A program made the position numbers and the translations under genes. From Corynebacterium amycolatum SK46 (GTDB taxonomy: Bacteria > Actinomycetota > Actinomycetes > Mycobacteriales > Mycobacteriaceae), in NCBI RefSeq assembly GCF_000173655.1, contig NZ_ABZU01000016.1, positions 1 through 46,423 of the forward strand: 46,423 nucleotides of DNA, read 5' to 3'. The first letter of the stretch is position 1; the number at the start of each line of letters is the position of its first letter. Under the pieces are notes generated by a model. The model saw nothing but the letters and a program-made list of their open reading frames with translations. It did not search any database and was not told the origin of the DNA. This document shows positions 37,269 through 45,583 of this stretch, piece after piece.

Positions 37269-37364
37269 GTCCGCGAGCAACGTCACGTCATCTCATTAAT
37301 GTCGACGGCAAACCCGTCAAGTACGAGCTCGCAAGAAGATAAATCTGGCGGGCTCTTTTCTTTT
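37259..37364 (+). promoter_or_regulatory. Transcription attenuator of trpB
   Basis: Four pairing segments fit the classical model: 1, GCTCGC (37259-37264, overlapping the last Trp codon and its stop region); 2, GCGAGC (37273-37278); 3, GAGCTCGC (37325-37332); 4, GCGGGCTC (37348-37355) followed by TTTTCTTTT. 3:4 is an 8-bp terminator stem with one GU pair; 2:3 is the antiterminator; 1:2 is the pause hairpin. A ribosome stalled at the Trp codons would cover segment 1 and favour 2:3. Confidence 0.85.
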
Positions 37365-37391
37365 ATCGGTTCGAGACTTTTATCGGTTCGA
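37360..37391 (+). repeat. 15-bp direct repeat before trpB
   Basis: CTTTTATCGGTTCGA occurs twice, at 37360-37374 and 37377-37391, separated by GA. It lies right after the attenuator terminator. It could be a protein-binding site or a simple duplication. Confidence 0.6.
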
Positions 37392-37444
37392 CGAAGAGAA
37401 CCAGGGCCCGCTGAAATAAACAACAGCAACGAAAGGCCCCCTCA

Positions 37445-38770
37445 ATGACTGATTACAACCCCAGCGCGGATGCCATCGCCAAGGCTTCAGCACCGACTGC
37501 AACCAGGGTGCCGTCGGCAAGCGTTAACGGCGCGGGCGAGGTGCGCGAAACCCTCTTGCCTGCATTTTTCGGTCGCTTCGGCGGACAGGAAGTGCCGGAG
37601 TTCCTGCTGCCAGCGCTCGATGAGTTGGAAGCGGCTTATATCGAGGCGATGAGCGATCCGGAGTTCCAGCGTGAGCTGGAAGAACTGCGTCGCGACTTCC
37701 TCGGCCGCGCAACCCCGCTGTTCGAATGCCGTCGTCTATCCACGCCGAACACGACGATTGTGCTCAAGCGCGAGGACTTGAACCACGGCGGCGCGCACAA
37801 GGGCAACAACGTGGTTGGCCAGGCGCTGCTGGCAAAGCGCATGGGGAAAACCCGTCTCATTGCTGAGACGGGTGCAGGCCAGCACGGCACGGCCACCGCA
37901 ATGGCCGCAGCGCTTCTGGGACTTGAGTGCGAGATCTACATGGGCGCACACGATGTCGCCCGCCAGCACCCCAATGTTGAGCGTATGGAGCTGATGGGAG
38001 CGAAGGTCGTTCCCGTCACTACCGGCGAGGCCGGTTTGAAGGATGCTATTGACGAGGCACTGGTCGAGTGGAGCAAGACTCTCGACTCCACTTTCTACCT
38101 GCTGGGCACCGCCGCCGGACCTCACCCATTCCCCACTATCGTGCGTGAATTCCAGCAGGTCATCTCGGAGGAGTCACGCAGTCAGATGGTCGAGCGCTAC
38201 GGCAAGCTTCCCGACGCTGTCATCGCAGCCGTCGGTGGCGGCTCCAACGCCATCGGCGCATTTGCTAACTACATCGACGACTCCGATGTCGCTCTCATTG
38301 GCGTCGAGCCCGCAGGTGAGGGACTCGACACCGATCGTCACGGCGCGCCCATCAATGCGGGCAAGACTGGCGTCCTTCACGGCATGCGCTCATTTGTCAT
38401 GCTTTCCGACGACGGCGAGGTGTTGCCATCGCACTCCATCTCGGCGGGCTTGGATTACCCGTCCGTTGGCCCGGAGCACGGCATGCTGAAGGAGAATGGC
38501 CGCGCCAGCTATGTCGGAATTACCGACGAGGAGGCGCTGGAAGCGTTCCAGCTGCTCAGCCGCATGGAGGGCATTATTCCGGCGATGGAATCCTCGCATG
38601 CGCTGGCGCAGGCCATTAAGATTGCGCGACTCCGGGAAACCGACCCTGCCGCTGGTAGCGAGCTCGGGCTGCCAGTTCACGAGGGCGATGAGCCTTTGCT
38701 GTTGCTCGTGAACCTGTCAGGTCGCGGCGATAAGGATATGGAGCAGGTCCGGGAATTCCTTAACCAGTAG
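37445..38770 (+). CDS. trpB: Tryptophan synthase beta chain (solitary)
   Basis: PLP enzyme that joins indole and serine to make tryptophan. The 441-residue protein has the PLP lysine Lys119 in [10 protein letters not shown], catalytic Glu141 in [11 protein letters not shown], the phosphate-binding GGGSNAIG, and ends with [18 protein letters not shown]. It is a TrpB1-type enzyme with a 35-residue N-terminal extension. AAAGG precedes the ATG. No trpA, trpC or other trp gene is in the window: what follows is a small ORF and a large gap. With a Trp attenuator upstream this suggests a dedicated indole-salvage unit or a relocated trpB (inference). Confidence 0.95.
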   Translation: MTDYNPSADAIAKASAPTATRVPSASVNGAGEVRETLLPAFFGRFGGQEVPEFLLPALDELEAAYIEAMSDPEFQRELEELRRDFLGRATPLFECRRLSTPNTTIVLKREDLNHGGAHKGNNVVGQALLAKRMGKTRLIAETGAGQHGTATAMAAALLGLECEIYMGAHDVARQHPNVERMELMGAKVVPVTTGEAGLKDAIDEALVEWSKTLDSTFYLLGTAAGPHPFPTIVREFQQVISEESRSQMVERYGKLPDAVIAAVGGGSNAIGAFANYIDDSDVALIGVEPAGEGLDTDRHGAPINAGKTGVLHGMRSFVMLSDDGEVLPSHSISAGLDYPSVGPEHGMLKENGRASYVGITDEEALEAFQLLSRMEGIIPAMESSHALAQAIKIARLRETDPAAGSELGLPVHEGDEPLLLLVNLSGRGDKDMEQVREFLNQ

Positions 38771-38835
38771 GAACAGCCGTAGGGATTGCTTCCCCACTAG
38801 CTGCCTAGCAGGAATCGGACCAAAGCTAATTCTTG

Positions 38836-38991
38836 TTAGGCAGCGCGGCGGTCGTCGGCGGCGATGCCCTGGTTCGGGTTCGCCTCCACGATGGCTTCGG
38901 TAAGCAGCGATGCCAGCGCATCCTGCTTAGATTCCTTGCCGTCCCGGAAAATCGGGGACACAGTATCCATAATCTCGTTGAATGCGTTCAT
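38836..38991 (-). CDS. Small protein of 51 residues, unknown function
   Basis: ATG at 38991 to TAA at 38836 encodes a soluble, helix-prone, acidic protein starting MNAFNEIMDTVSPIFRDG and ending IAADDRRAA. A strong ribosome site (AGAGGTG) precedes the ATG and sits inside a perfect palindrome AGAGGT-C-ACCTCT (38993-39005); a second one, AAGATC-TCTTT-GATCTT, lies at 39009-39025. Codon usage resembles the neighbouring genes, which supports it as real. No family is recognised; no modification or export gene that would make it a peptide precursor is near. Convergent with trpB. Confidence 0.6.
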   Translation of the reverse strand: MNAFNEIMDTVSPIFRDGKESKQDALASLLTEAIVEANPNQGIAADDRRAA

Positions 38992-39444
38992 CAGAGGTCA
39001 CCTCTCTTAAGATCTCTTTGATCTTTATTGTTGGACTTATCCAACCGATTCTTTGCGATTCCGCAGTTAAAACAATGTTTCATCGAACCGTTTGGAACTT
39101 ATGACTTGCAACCGTAGACCACAACACAAGACCTGGCAAGCACTAAACTTTATTTCCAGTTAACCTTTTGTTAACTTTTGGGCGCTTTTTGGCTCGGATA
39201 CGGCACCGCAAACAGCGCCCCTCAACGCCACGCCATGCTTCGCTTTACCGCCCTTGATAACGGCTTCAAAAATCACACTTTTACACAGCCAAAAACAGGG
39301 CGCGAAAGTCTCTTTTGGTCGAACATAAACTATCCCCACTGAAAGCGCTTGCGGCCATTACTAAACGCGGTTTACACACCGCACCCAATCGTCACCCCAC
39401 GCGGGGATAGTCGCCAGCTTCCCAGGGGACAAGCCCAGCGTCAA
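38992..39444. promoter_or_regulatory. AT-rich palindrome-containing intergenic region
   Basis: There is no convincing gene here. It holds AGAGGTCACCTCT (38993-39005), AAGATCTCTTTGATCTT (39009-39025) and AGTTAAC-CTTTT-GTTAACT (39158-39176), all perfect inverted repeats. Base composition is clearly lower in GC than the genes on either side. It may contain the promoter of the 51-residue ORF and perhaps an unannotated RNA. Confidence 0.4.
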
Positions 39445-39576
39445 TTAAAGAAAAAGCGCACCTATCAGCACAAATAGCCCACCAGCAAGGCTGCCGACCG
39501 TCAAAAATTCTGCCGTGAAAGTCTCCCCGCCCCGATATCGGCTCGACCCAGCCCCACTTGATGCTACCGCAGCCAC
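39445..39576 (-). CDS. Candidate small single-span membrane protein, 43 residues
   Basis: GTG at 39576 to TAA at 39445 gives a short soluble N-terminus, then a C-terminal hydrophobic helix, ending VGSLAGGLFVLIGALFL. GAGGGGC immediately precedes the GTG. Several other frames are open here, so this is only a candidate. The remaining interval 39577-39801 shows no better gene; overlapping plus-strand frames (39515-39772 and 39558-39767) lack ribosome sites. Confidence 0.25.
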   Translation of the reverse strand: MAAVASSGAGSSRYRGGETFTAEFLTVGSLAGGLFVLIGALFL

Positions 39577-39801
39577 CGCCCCTCAATCTGAGACAGTTTC
39601 CCTCCCTTATGACGAATGGACGTTCAAGAAAACAGGACCCCATCGACCCCTCCTCACGAATGCCCCAATATCAGCCCAACGAGCAGCCGCCGACAAGGGA
39701 TTTAAAGCAGCGCTTCACCCGTCGAGCCCCTATCTCGACCGACGGGATAATACCCCTGAAAGAGTGAGGTAAATCACACTGCGAGCACCGCTAAAACCGC
39801 T

Positions 39802-41073
39802 TTAACCACGACCAATGAACACCCCAATACGCCGAACAGCCTCTTCCATCTCGGACGTCTCACCGGCGAAGCAGAAGCGAACCCACTCATGGCCGTTCTC
39901 TGTGTCAAAGTCGATTCCAGGGGCAACGGCCACGCCCGTTGCGGCCAACAGTTCCCGAGCCCATGTCATGGAGTCGACGGAGTTCGGGTCGTCGTAAAGC
40001 CCTGCAATATTGGCGTAGATATAGAAACCGCCGTCGGGTGGGGCGATATTACCGAGACCGACGCGGGGCAGTCCCTCGAGCAAAACGTCGCGGTTGCGTG
40101 CGTAACGCGTCACGTGCGAATTGAGCTCGGCAATAGACTCAGCGCTGAACGCCTCCACGGCCGCTGCCTGCGAAATTGCCGGTGGACAGACAGTGAGGTT
40201 GGCTTCGAGACGATCCAGGGGTGCACGCAGCCACTTTGGAACGATGAGCCAGCCGACGCGCCAACCGGTCATCGAGAAGTACTTACTGACACTGCCGACC
40301 ACGACCGCCGCGTCGGAGAACTCGCGTGCAGACGCACACTTTCGGCCATAGGTAATGCCGTGATAAATCTCGTCGGAAATGAGCAGGCAATCGTGCTGCT
40401 CACACCACTTCGCAATGGCACGCAGCTCGTCGGCATCGATAATGGTGCCAGTGGGATTATCCGGACTGGTGACAATCACAGCCTTGGGCACGCGCGGAAG
40501 TGCCTGCAGGTGCTGGGCGGTGAGTTGGAAACGAGTCTCGGGACCACAGTCAATCTCGACAATGTTGGCGCCGAGCGCCTGCAGAGTATTGCGGTATGCG
40601 GGATAGCCCGGGCGCGCGAGCACGATGTCGTCGCCGACGTCGAGCACTGCGAGGAAGAGCGCCACGAAACCGCCGGAAGAACCGGTAGTGATGACAACAT
40701 CAGCGGCCTCCGTGGCGGTACCGTAGTTTTCACGATGCCAGGCGGCGATGGTTTCGCGCAGTTCAGGCGTGCCGACGGCCGCTGTGTAGCCCAGAACCTG
40801 GTTTTCTAAATCAGCACGAGCACGGGCAATTGCAGCAGCTGGGGCCGCAGTCGCGGGCTGTCCCACGCAGAGGAATAGAGCGTCACCGTGAGTACGCTGA
40901 CGCTCTTGCGCGAGCGCGAGAACGTCCATCACATGAAAGGGGGCGACCTCGCTGCGGCGGGATGCCAGATCGCGCTGGGGCTGGGACGTCTGCGATGACT
41001 GCGATGGCGTTAGCGCCTGCGACGACTTTGGTGACTGCGACGACTTTGGTGACTGCGGAGGTTCGGCGTGCAT
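39802..41073 (-). CDS. PLP-dependent class I/II aminotransferase
   Basis: A 423-residue fold-type I aminotransferase. Marks are LFLCVGQPATAAP, GYTAAVGTPELRE, TSPDNPTGT (substrate-binding Asn), SDEIYHGITY (Asp to the PLP nitrogen) and the PLP lysine in SVSKYFSMTGWRVGW. The substrate cannot be told; aspartate-, alanine- or DapC-like use are all possible. A low-complexity N-terminal tail of about 30 residues rich in Ser, Gln and Pro (SPKSSQ units) is encoded by 18-bp tandem repeats. ATG at 41073 is chosen over the longer frame to 41169. It follows purD on the minus strand. Confidence 0.83.
   Translation of the reverse strand: MHAEPPQSPKSSQSPKSSQALTPSQSSQTSQPQRDLASRRSEVAPFHVMDVLALAQERQRTHGDALFLCVGQPATAAPAAAIARARADLENQVLGYTAAVGTPELRETIAAWHRENYGTATEAADVVITTGSSGGFVALFLAVLDVGDDIVLARPGYPAYRNTLQALGANIVEIDCGPETRFQLTAQHLQALPRVPKAVIVTSPDNPTGTIIDADELRAIAKWCEQHDCLLISDEIYHGITYGRKCASAREFSDAAVVVGSVSKYFSMTGWRVGWLIVPKWLRAPLDRLEANLTVCPPAISQAAAVEAFSAESIAELNSHVTRYARNRDVLLEGLPRVGLGNIAPPDGGFYIYANIAGLYDDPNSVDSMTWARELLAATGVAVAPGIDFDTENGHEWVRFCFAGETSEMEEAVRRIGVFIGRG
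41018..41053 (-). repeat. Two tandem 18-bp units in the aminotransferase 5' end
   Basis: TGCGACGACTTTGGTGAC occurs at 41018-41035 and 41036-41053. The unit length is a multiple of three, so copy-number change would lengthen or shorten the SPKSSQ tail without frameshift. Confidence 0.75.
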
Positions 41074-41176
41074 ACCTTCATCTTTGCAGCCACCGAGGAC
41101 ACCCGGGAAATCCAGTTCAACCCGGGTGGGTGCACCAGTGAGGTATCCGAGTGCAGCCGGACCACTCAAGCATTAT

Positions 41177-42451
41177 CTAGATGGAAATGCGGCCCTCAAC
41201 TGCAGGTAGTGCAATGTCGGTGCGGTAGTGCGAGCCCTCGAGCTTAATGGTCTTGATGGTCTCGTACGCCTTGTCGCGGGCCTCTTCCAGCGTGTCACCA
41301 ACGCCGATGACGTTGAGCACACGGCCACCAGCGGAGACCAGCTCACCCGCGGCATTGCGGGCAGTACCAGCGTGGAGAATGCCATCTGCCTCGCGGCCAG
41401 GCTCTGCACCTTCAATGACATCGCCCGTGCGCGTCGACACCGGGTAGCCCTCAGCGGCCAGCACAACAGTCAGAGCGTAACCATCACGCCAAGACAGCGG
41501 ACCGAAGTCCGCCAATGCTCCGGTAGCAGCGGCGTTGAGCAGCTGAGCCACCGGGGACTCCAGCAGCGCCAACACGGCCTGGGTCTCCGGGTCACCGAAA
41601 CGGCAGTTGAACTCAATGACAGCCGGGCCGTCCTCACCCCAGGCCAGACCTGCGTACAGCAGACCCTGGAACGGGCAGCCACGAGCGGCCATCTCGCGAG
41701 CGACCGGCTCGCAGACCTCGGTGACAATGCGCTCAGTTGCGCCTTCCGGCAGCCAAGACAGCGGGCTGTAAGCTCCCATGCCACCGGTGTTCGGCCCCTC
41801 GTCGTTATTACCGACGCGCTTGTGATCCTGAGCTGGCAACAGCGGGACGACGGTTTCGCCGTCGACCAGGCAGAACAGCGACACTTCCGGGCCATCCAGG
41901 AAGGACTCCAGCAGCACCGGGTTACCGGCTGCCAGCACCGCCTTTGCGTGTTCGAGAGCCTCGGCGCGGTCCTTAGTGACCACAACGCCCTTGCCAGCAG
42001 CCAGACCGTCATCCTTCACGACCCAGTTCGGGCCAAAGCGGTCAATGGCGGCTTCGATGTCTTCATCGGAAGCCTCTGGCTGAATGGCCTCTGCCGAGGC
42101 GGTCTTTACCCCAGCCGCCTCCATGACGTCCTTAGCGAAAGCCTTGGACCCCTCAATCCGAGCTGCATCAGCGTTCGGGCCAAAGACCGCAAAGCCAGCG
42201 TCGCGCAGTGCGTCTGCCACACCTGCGACCAGCGGAACCTCCGGGCCAATAACAACCAAATCGGCCCCAATTTCCTTGGCCAGCGCAACAGCGCCAGCGG
42301 GGTCATCCACGACCAGTGGATGCATGGTTGCAATTTCACTCATACCCGCATTACCAGGGGCTACGTGAAGATCAGTAGCCTGCGGGTCCTTACTCATTGC
42401 GTACAACAGGGCGTGCTCACGGGCACCGGAGCCAATTACGAGGATGCGCAT
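41177..42451 (-). CDS. purD: Phosphoribosylamine-glycine ligase (GARS)
   Basis: ATP-grasp enzyme joining phosphoribosylamine and glycine. The 424-residue protein has [16 protein letters not shown] at the N-terminus, [26 protein letters not shown], the [27 protein letters not shown] block (quoted ends [17 protein letters not shown]) and [12 protein letters not shown] for metal and ATP. ATG at 42451 fits the family; an in-frame ATG at 42460 is possible. It is separated from the aminotransferase by about 100 bp. It is monofunctional, without purM or purN fusion. Confidence 0.95.
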   Translation of the reverse strand: MRILVIGSGAREHALLYAMSKDPQATDLHVAPGNAGMSEIATMHPLVVDDPAGAVALAKEIGADLVVIGPEVPLVAGVADALRDAGFAVFGPNADAARIEGSKAFAKDVMEAAGVKTASAEAIQPEASDEDIEAAIDRFGPNWVVKDDGLAAGKGVVVTKDRAEALEHAKAVLAAGNPVLLESFLDGPEVSLFCLVDGETVVPLLPAQDHKRVGNNDEGPNTGGMGAYSPLSWLPEGATERIVTEVCEPVAREMAARGCPFQGLLYAGLAWGEDGPAVIEFNCRFGDPETQAVLALLESPVAQLLNAAATGALADFGPLSWRDGYALTVVLAAEGYPVSTRTGDVIEGAEPGREADGILHAGTARNAAGELVSAGGRVLNVIGVGDTLEEARDKAYETIKTIKLEGSHYRTDIALPAVEGRISI

Positions 42452-42519
42452 AGCAATCATCTTACTAATCAGCCCGGATAACTCTCATCGCCCCCAACCC
42501 CTCAATCCGCTATTCGGGT

Positions 42520-42525
42520 TACCCT
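42520..42525 (+). promoter_or_regulatory. -10 box of the HIT gene, predicted leaderless
   Basis: TACCCT lies six bases before ATG at 42532, with no ribosome binding site between. It matches the TANNNT pattern seen at several other genes in this window. Confidence 0.45.
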
Positions 42526-42531
42526 TGGCAC

Positions 42532-42954
42532 ATGAGCACAGTATTTACCAAAATCATCAACGGTGAACTCCCCGGTCGTTTTGTCTACCGCGATGACAAG
42601 GTCGTCGCATTTTTGACCATCGAGCCAATTGCGCCTGGCCACACTCTGGTCGTCCCTGTTGAAGAGGTGGACAAGTGGACGGATGCCTCGCCTGAGCTGT
42701 GGGCTCACCTCAATGAGGTTGCTCAGAAGGTTGGTCAGGCTGTTGTCTCCGCTTTTGACGCTCCGCGTGCTGGCTACCTCATCGCCGGCTTCGAGGTTCC
42801 GCACACCCACATCCATATCTTCCCTGCCCACGATATGTCCGGTTACAACCTTCAGTCGGTGGATCGCAATCCTTCCGCAGAGTCCATGGATGAGGCCGCC
42901 GCTAAGCTGCGGGAGGCCCTCGGGACTGATGAAGACGGAAAGTTGGTGCGCTAA
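42532..42954 (+). CDS. HIT-family nucleotide hydrolase
   Basis: A 140-residue histidine-triad protein. The catalytic motif is HTHIHIFPA near residues 86-94, preceded by the typical [25 protein letters not shown]. Such proteins hydrolyse AMP-lysine, aminoacyl-AMP or dinucleoside polyphosphates (family knowledge); the true substrate is unknown. Start codon close to a TACCCT -10 box. Two lipase genes follow on the same strand, and the stop overlaps coding-like sequence in the next gene's frame. Confidence 0.9.
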   Translation: MSTVFTKIINGELPGRFVYRDDKVVAFLTIEPIAPGHTLVVPVEEVDKWTDASPELWAHLNEVAQKVGQAVVSAFDAPRAGYLIAGFEVPHTHIHIFPAHDMSGYNLQSVDRNPSAESMDEAAAKLREALGTDEDGKLVR

Positions 42955-43124
42955 TCGCCGCTTCAAACGAGGATTTTCGGGAAGAACAACTTCCGGTAGT
43001 CCCTGCCCTTGAAGCGCAGGAACCGGAGGCACAAAAACCGGCTGCAGCTGAAGAATCAGCATCGCTCCCCTATGCCATCTTCCGGCCGCTGCGCGGTGTT
43101 TTCGAAGATAACTGGGGAGCCAAA

Positions 43125-43844
43125 GTGTCCAAATCCCGGCCGTGGCCTGTCATCCTCCTGCATGGAACAGGCCAGGTCAAGGGCATTTGGGAGACCCTTG
43201 GCGGTCAGTTGCGGGAAGATGGCTGGGCTGTCTTCGCGCCAGACTTTGGGCACCGTGCAACAGACCCCATCAATCAGTCCATCGACATGCTCGTGCCCTA
43301 CATCAGGGCTGTCCTGCACGCGACTGGCGCCAAGCACGCCGTTATCGTGGGGCACTCGCAAGGCGGCTTAATTGCCACCCTGCTTTCTCTACGCATTTCC
43401 AAGTACATCAAGCATGTTGTCTGTCTTGCCGCCCCCAATCACGGCACCAACCTGGGCGGTATCGCTTCCGGCATCACTAAGATTCCCGGCACGAGGTCGC
43501 TGATGAGCAACTTTGTTCAGAGCTACTGGGGCGTTTCCGGTTTGGAACAGCTCACGGGTTCAAAGATGGTTTTGAACTCCAATTCCCACGACATTCTCGG
43601 CCCCGGCGTTACTTACACCTGCATTGCCACTAAGTATGACCAGCTCATTTCCCCGCCACAGTCCTGTTTCTTGGACGACGGTGACACAGGCATGGTCACC
43701 AATCTCTATGTGCAGGACACGTTCCCTCAAGCCATCGTTTTGCATGAGCAGATGGCACACGATTGGCGTCCCCGCACACTTACTCGCAAGGCACTATTCA
43801 GGCTGGTAGGCGAGGACTTTGACCCAACCGAGCATGCGGAATAG
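43125..43844 (+). CDS. Lipase/esterase of the alpha/beta hydrolase fold (first of two)
   Basis: A 239-residue hydrolase with VILLHGTGQVKGIWETL (oxyanion motif) and the nucleophile in VGHSQGGLIATLL; AAPNHGTNLGG is typical of triacylglycerol lipases and Asp/His candidates lie near ATKYDQLIS and HEQMAHDW. GTG at 43125 has GGGGAG upstream. The same frame is open back to 42951 and reads like protein (for example AIFRPLRGVFEDNWGAK, which precedes the catalytic core in related lipases), but holds no ATG, GTG or TTG. It may have a non-standard start or a lost start. No signal peptide is visible. Confidence 0.78.
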   Translation: MSKSRPWPVILLHGTGQVKGIWETLGGQLREDGWAVFAPDFGHRATDPINQSIDMLVPYIRAVLHATGAKHAVIVGHSQGGLIATLLSLRISKYIKHVVCLAAPNHGTNLGGIASGITKIPGTRSLMSNFVQSYWGVSGLEQLTGSKMVLNSNSHDILGPGVTYTCIATKYDQLISPPQSCFLDDGDTGMVTNLYVQDTFPQAIVLHEQMAHDWRPRTLTRKALFRLVGEDFDPTEHAE

Positions 43845-44607
43845 ACCGCTCCTAACGCGGATTTTCCCGCCGACAGCCGCTCGTCCGCCCCTGCCAAATC
43901 CGAGTCCGGCAGCGGGGAACCTCAGCGACCCCGTTCCGGTTATCGCATTACATGGCACGCTCGATAGTCCCGGTGCGTGGGCACCGCTTGCCGACGGTCT
44001 CCGTTCCCTCGGCCGCCGAGTCCATGTACCGGCCTACGGAAACCGTGGCACTGCTGCCCTTGCGGATTCTGTCGCCGAAGTCGAGGCCTACATCAACGGA
44101 GTCTGTACTGAAACGAACTCAGACACGGTCGATATTGTGGCTCACTCTCAGGGCGGGCTACTGGCTTTCCTCTTGTTTACACGCCTAGCGGGTCATGACG
44201 GCGAACGCATTTCGTTTCGACGTGTCATCAGCGTCTCGGGCTCTGTCGGCGGCGTAAACCTGACTGGAATCTCCCGCATTCTGGGCTGGTGGAATGGGGC
44301 TCCTGCCCGCTGGCTAGTGGGGCAGGCTTTAGCCGATCAAATTGCGGTTGCGGCAGGAAAATACAGACTTCCTGCAGCCAACACTGCCCCGCACCTCCGC
44401 GGGCGCAAGGCATCCGCACCTGACTGGATTAATGTCATCAGCCACCATGACAGTCTGGTCATTCCGTGGTCCGATACCGCGCAGAGCTTCCTGCCGGACA
44501 GTCGAACTGTTTTGCTCGAATCCGAGCTGGAGGGCAGGTCTGTTGCGCATTGGAAGCAGCAAACAGATCCCGAAGTGATCGGTCTGATCACTCACCTATT
44601 GGCATAG
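43819..44607 (+). CDS. Lipase/esterase of the alpha/beta hydrolase fold (second of two)
   Basis: A 262-residue protein with VIALHGTLDSPGAWAPL, nucleophile in VAHSQGGLLAFLLF, and SHHDSLVIPW carrying the likely acid. It resembles the first lipase in layout (alias tandem duplication, inference) but is divergent in sequence. Start TTG at 43819 has GGCGAGG upstream and overlaps the first lipase by 26 bases; ATG at 43834 is an alternative. The two genes appear translationally coupled. The end lies 9 bp from the convergent hotdog gene. Confidence 0.78.
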   Translation: MTQPSMRNRPLLTRIFPPTAARPPLPNPSPAAGNLSDPVPVIALHGTLDSPGAWAPLADGLRSLGRRVHVPAYGNRGTAALADSVAEVEAYINGVCTETNSDTVDIVAHSQGGLLAFLLFTRLAGHDGERISFRRVISVSGSVGGVNLTGISRILGWWNGAPARWLVGQALADQIAVAAGKYRLPAANTAPHLRGRKASAPDWINVISHHDSLVIPWSDTAQSFLPDSRTVLLESELEGRSVAHWKQQTDPEVIGLITHLLA

Positions 44608-44616
44608 AGCTTTGAC

Positions 44617-45459
44617 CTAGAACTTGGTCAGCGACTCGCGCGCGGTGACGACATCCGCAAGCAGCTGCTGCGCAGCTGGCGAAGGGTTATCGGAGGTGAG
44701 GGCCTCGATGACGACGTCGGGAAGCCCTGCGGCGCGGTAGTCGTCGACAGTGACATCGCCGTACTCAAGGACGCCGTGGAGCCATGCGACTGCACGCGAC
44801 TCTGGCGAAATGCAGCGTCGTGCGGTGCGTTCCTGCTGGACGAGCACATCGCGGTTCTCCACCCCGCGCATCCCCAGCCGCGCCAGCGTGCGAGCAGCAG
44901 AGATGAGGTTCTCACCGGCAACACGATCCTGCTGATTCGGGTTAGCCGGCGGCTTCTTGCGACCACGACGGCGCACGTAGAGCTCCTGCTGGCCAATACC
45001 AACCAGGGAACCATCGCGGTTTCGGATTACAGAGGTGTATGGAACGACCGTCGAATAGCCGCCTTCAGTTTCAGCCTTAAGCTTTTCGACCATCTCATCC
45101 GGCACCTCTACCTCGAGGTACGCACCATTCTTACCTGGGCGAATGAACTCAAACGACCCAGTTCGCGTCCACGCCTCGTACTTCTTGACGTCCAAGCGCT
45201 GCATAACCAGCGTGCCAAACAGCACATCCGTCATCGAAAACAGCGCACCACCGAATGCCGCGCCATGCATATTCGCAGTCAGAGCGTTCAGGCGCAGCTC
45301 CAGCCGACCTGCCGACCAGTCATCCGCAATCTCGGTGATACGGATGCCGGTGCCAAACAGCGGCGGCCAAATGTTCAGCAAGAACTTTGCCTTAGCCGGG
45401 GACATCTCTTTCTCAGCAAGCTTGTACAGGGTGCGTCGCAGCGAGGGACCAATAGACAT
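44617..45459 (-). CDS. Hotdog (DUF4442/PaaI-like) protein fused to a degenerate HD-like domain
   Basis: A 280-residue protein. Residues about 1-165 form a DUF4442-type hotdog thioesterase-like domain (NMHGAAFGGALFSMTDVLFG helix, then GSFEFIRPGKNGAYLEVEV). Residues about 180-280 read like the HD phosphohydrolase domain of RelA/SpoT-type pyrophosphohydrolases (AARTLARLGMRG, AVAWLHGVLEYGDVTVDDYR, AAGLPDVVIEAL), but the HD doublet is HG and the HP-type histidine is missing. It is thus likely catalytically dead and may sense or bind a ligand (inference). A basic linker GRKKPPANPNQQ connects the halves. Convergent with the lipase pair. Confidence 0.72.
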   Translation of the reverse strand: MSIGPSLRRTLYKLAEKEMSPAKAKFLLNIWPPLFGTGIRITEIADDWSAGRLELRLNALTANMHGAAFGGALFSMTDVLFGTLVMQRLDVKKYEAWTRTGSFEFIRPGKNGAYLEVEVPDEMVEKLKAETEGGYSTVVPYTSVIRNRDGSLVGIGQQELYVRRRGRKKPPANPNQQDRVAGENLISAARTLARLGMRGVENRDVLVQQERTARRCISPESRAVAWLHGVLEYGDVTVDDYRAAGLPDVVIEALTSDNPSPAAQQLLADVVTARESLTKF

Positions 45460-45583
45460 AACTACTTACATTAGGTGCTGACCGGACGGACGCGGGCATT
45501 ATCGTCAGAAAAAAAGTGTGTCGGCTTCAGCACATGCTTTACGACGGTTCCCGCGCCCCACCTTCTATTAAGTCAGCGACTAT

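Noticed and set aside
37034..37342. 102-codon plus-strand ORF over the trp leader region
   Set aside because: It overlaps the promoter, leader peptide and attenuator in another frame and has no ribosome site; the 20-codon trpL explains the region better.
38836..38991. Lanthipeptide or other RiPP precursor
   Set aside because: No Cys/Ser/Thr-rich core, no leader motif, and no modification or transport genes next to it.
38992..39444. Replication origin
   Set aside because: AT-rich with inverted repeats, but no clustered DnaA boxes and no dnaA/dnaN genes nearby.
39515..39772. 85- and 69-codon plus-strand ORFs in the gap before the aminotransferase
   Set aside because: No ribosome site, no recognisable composition of a folded protein, and competing frames on both strands.
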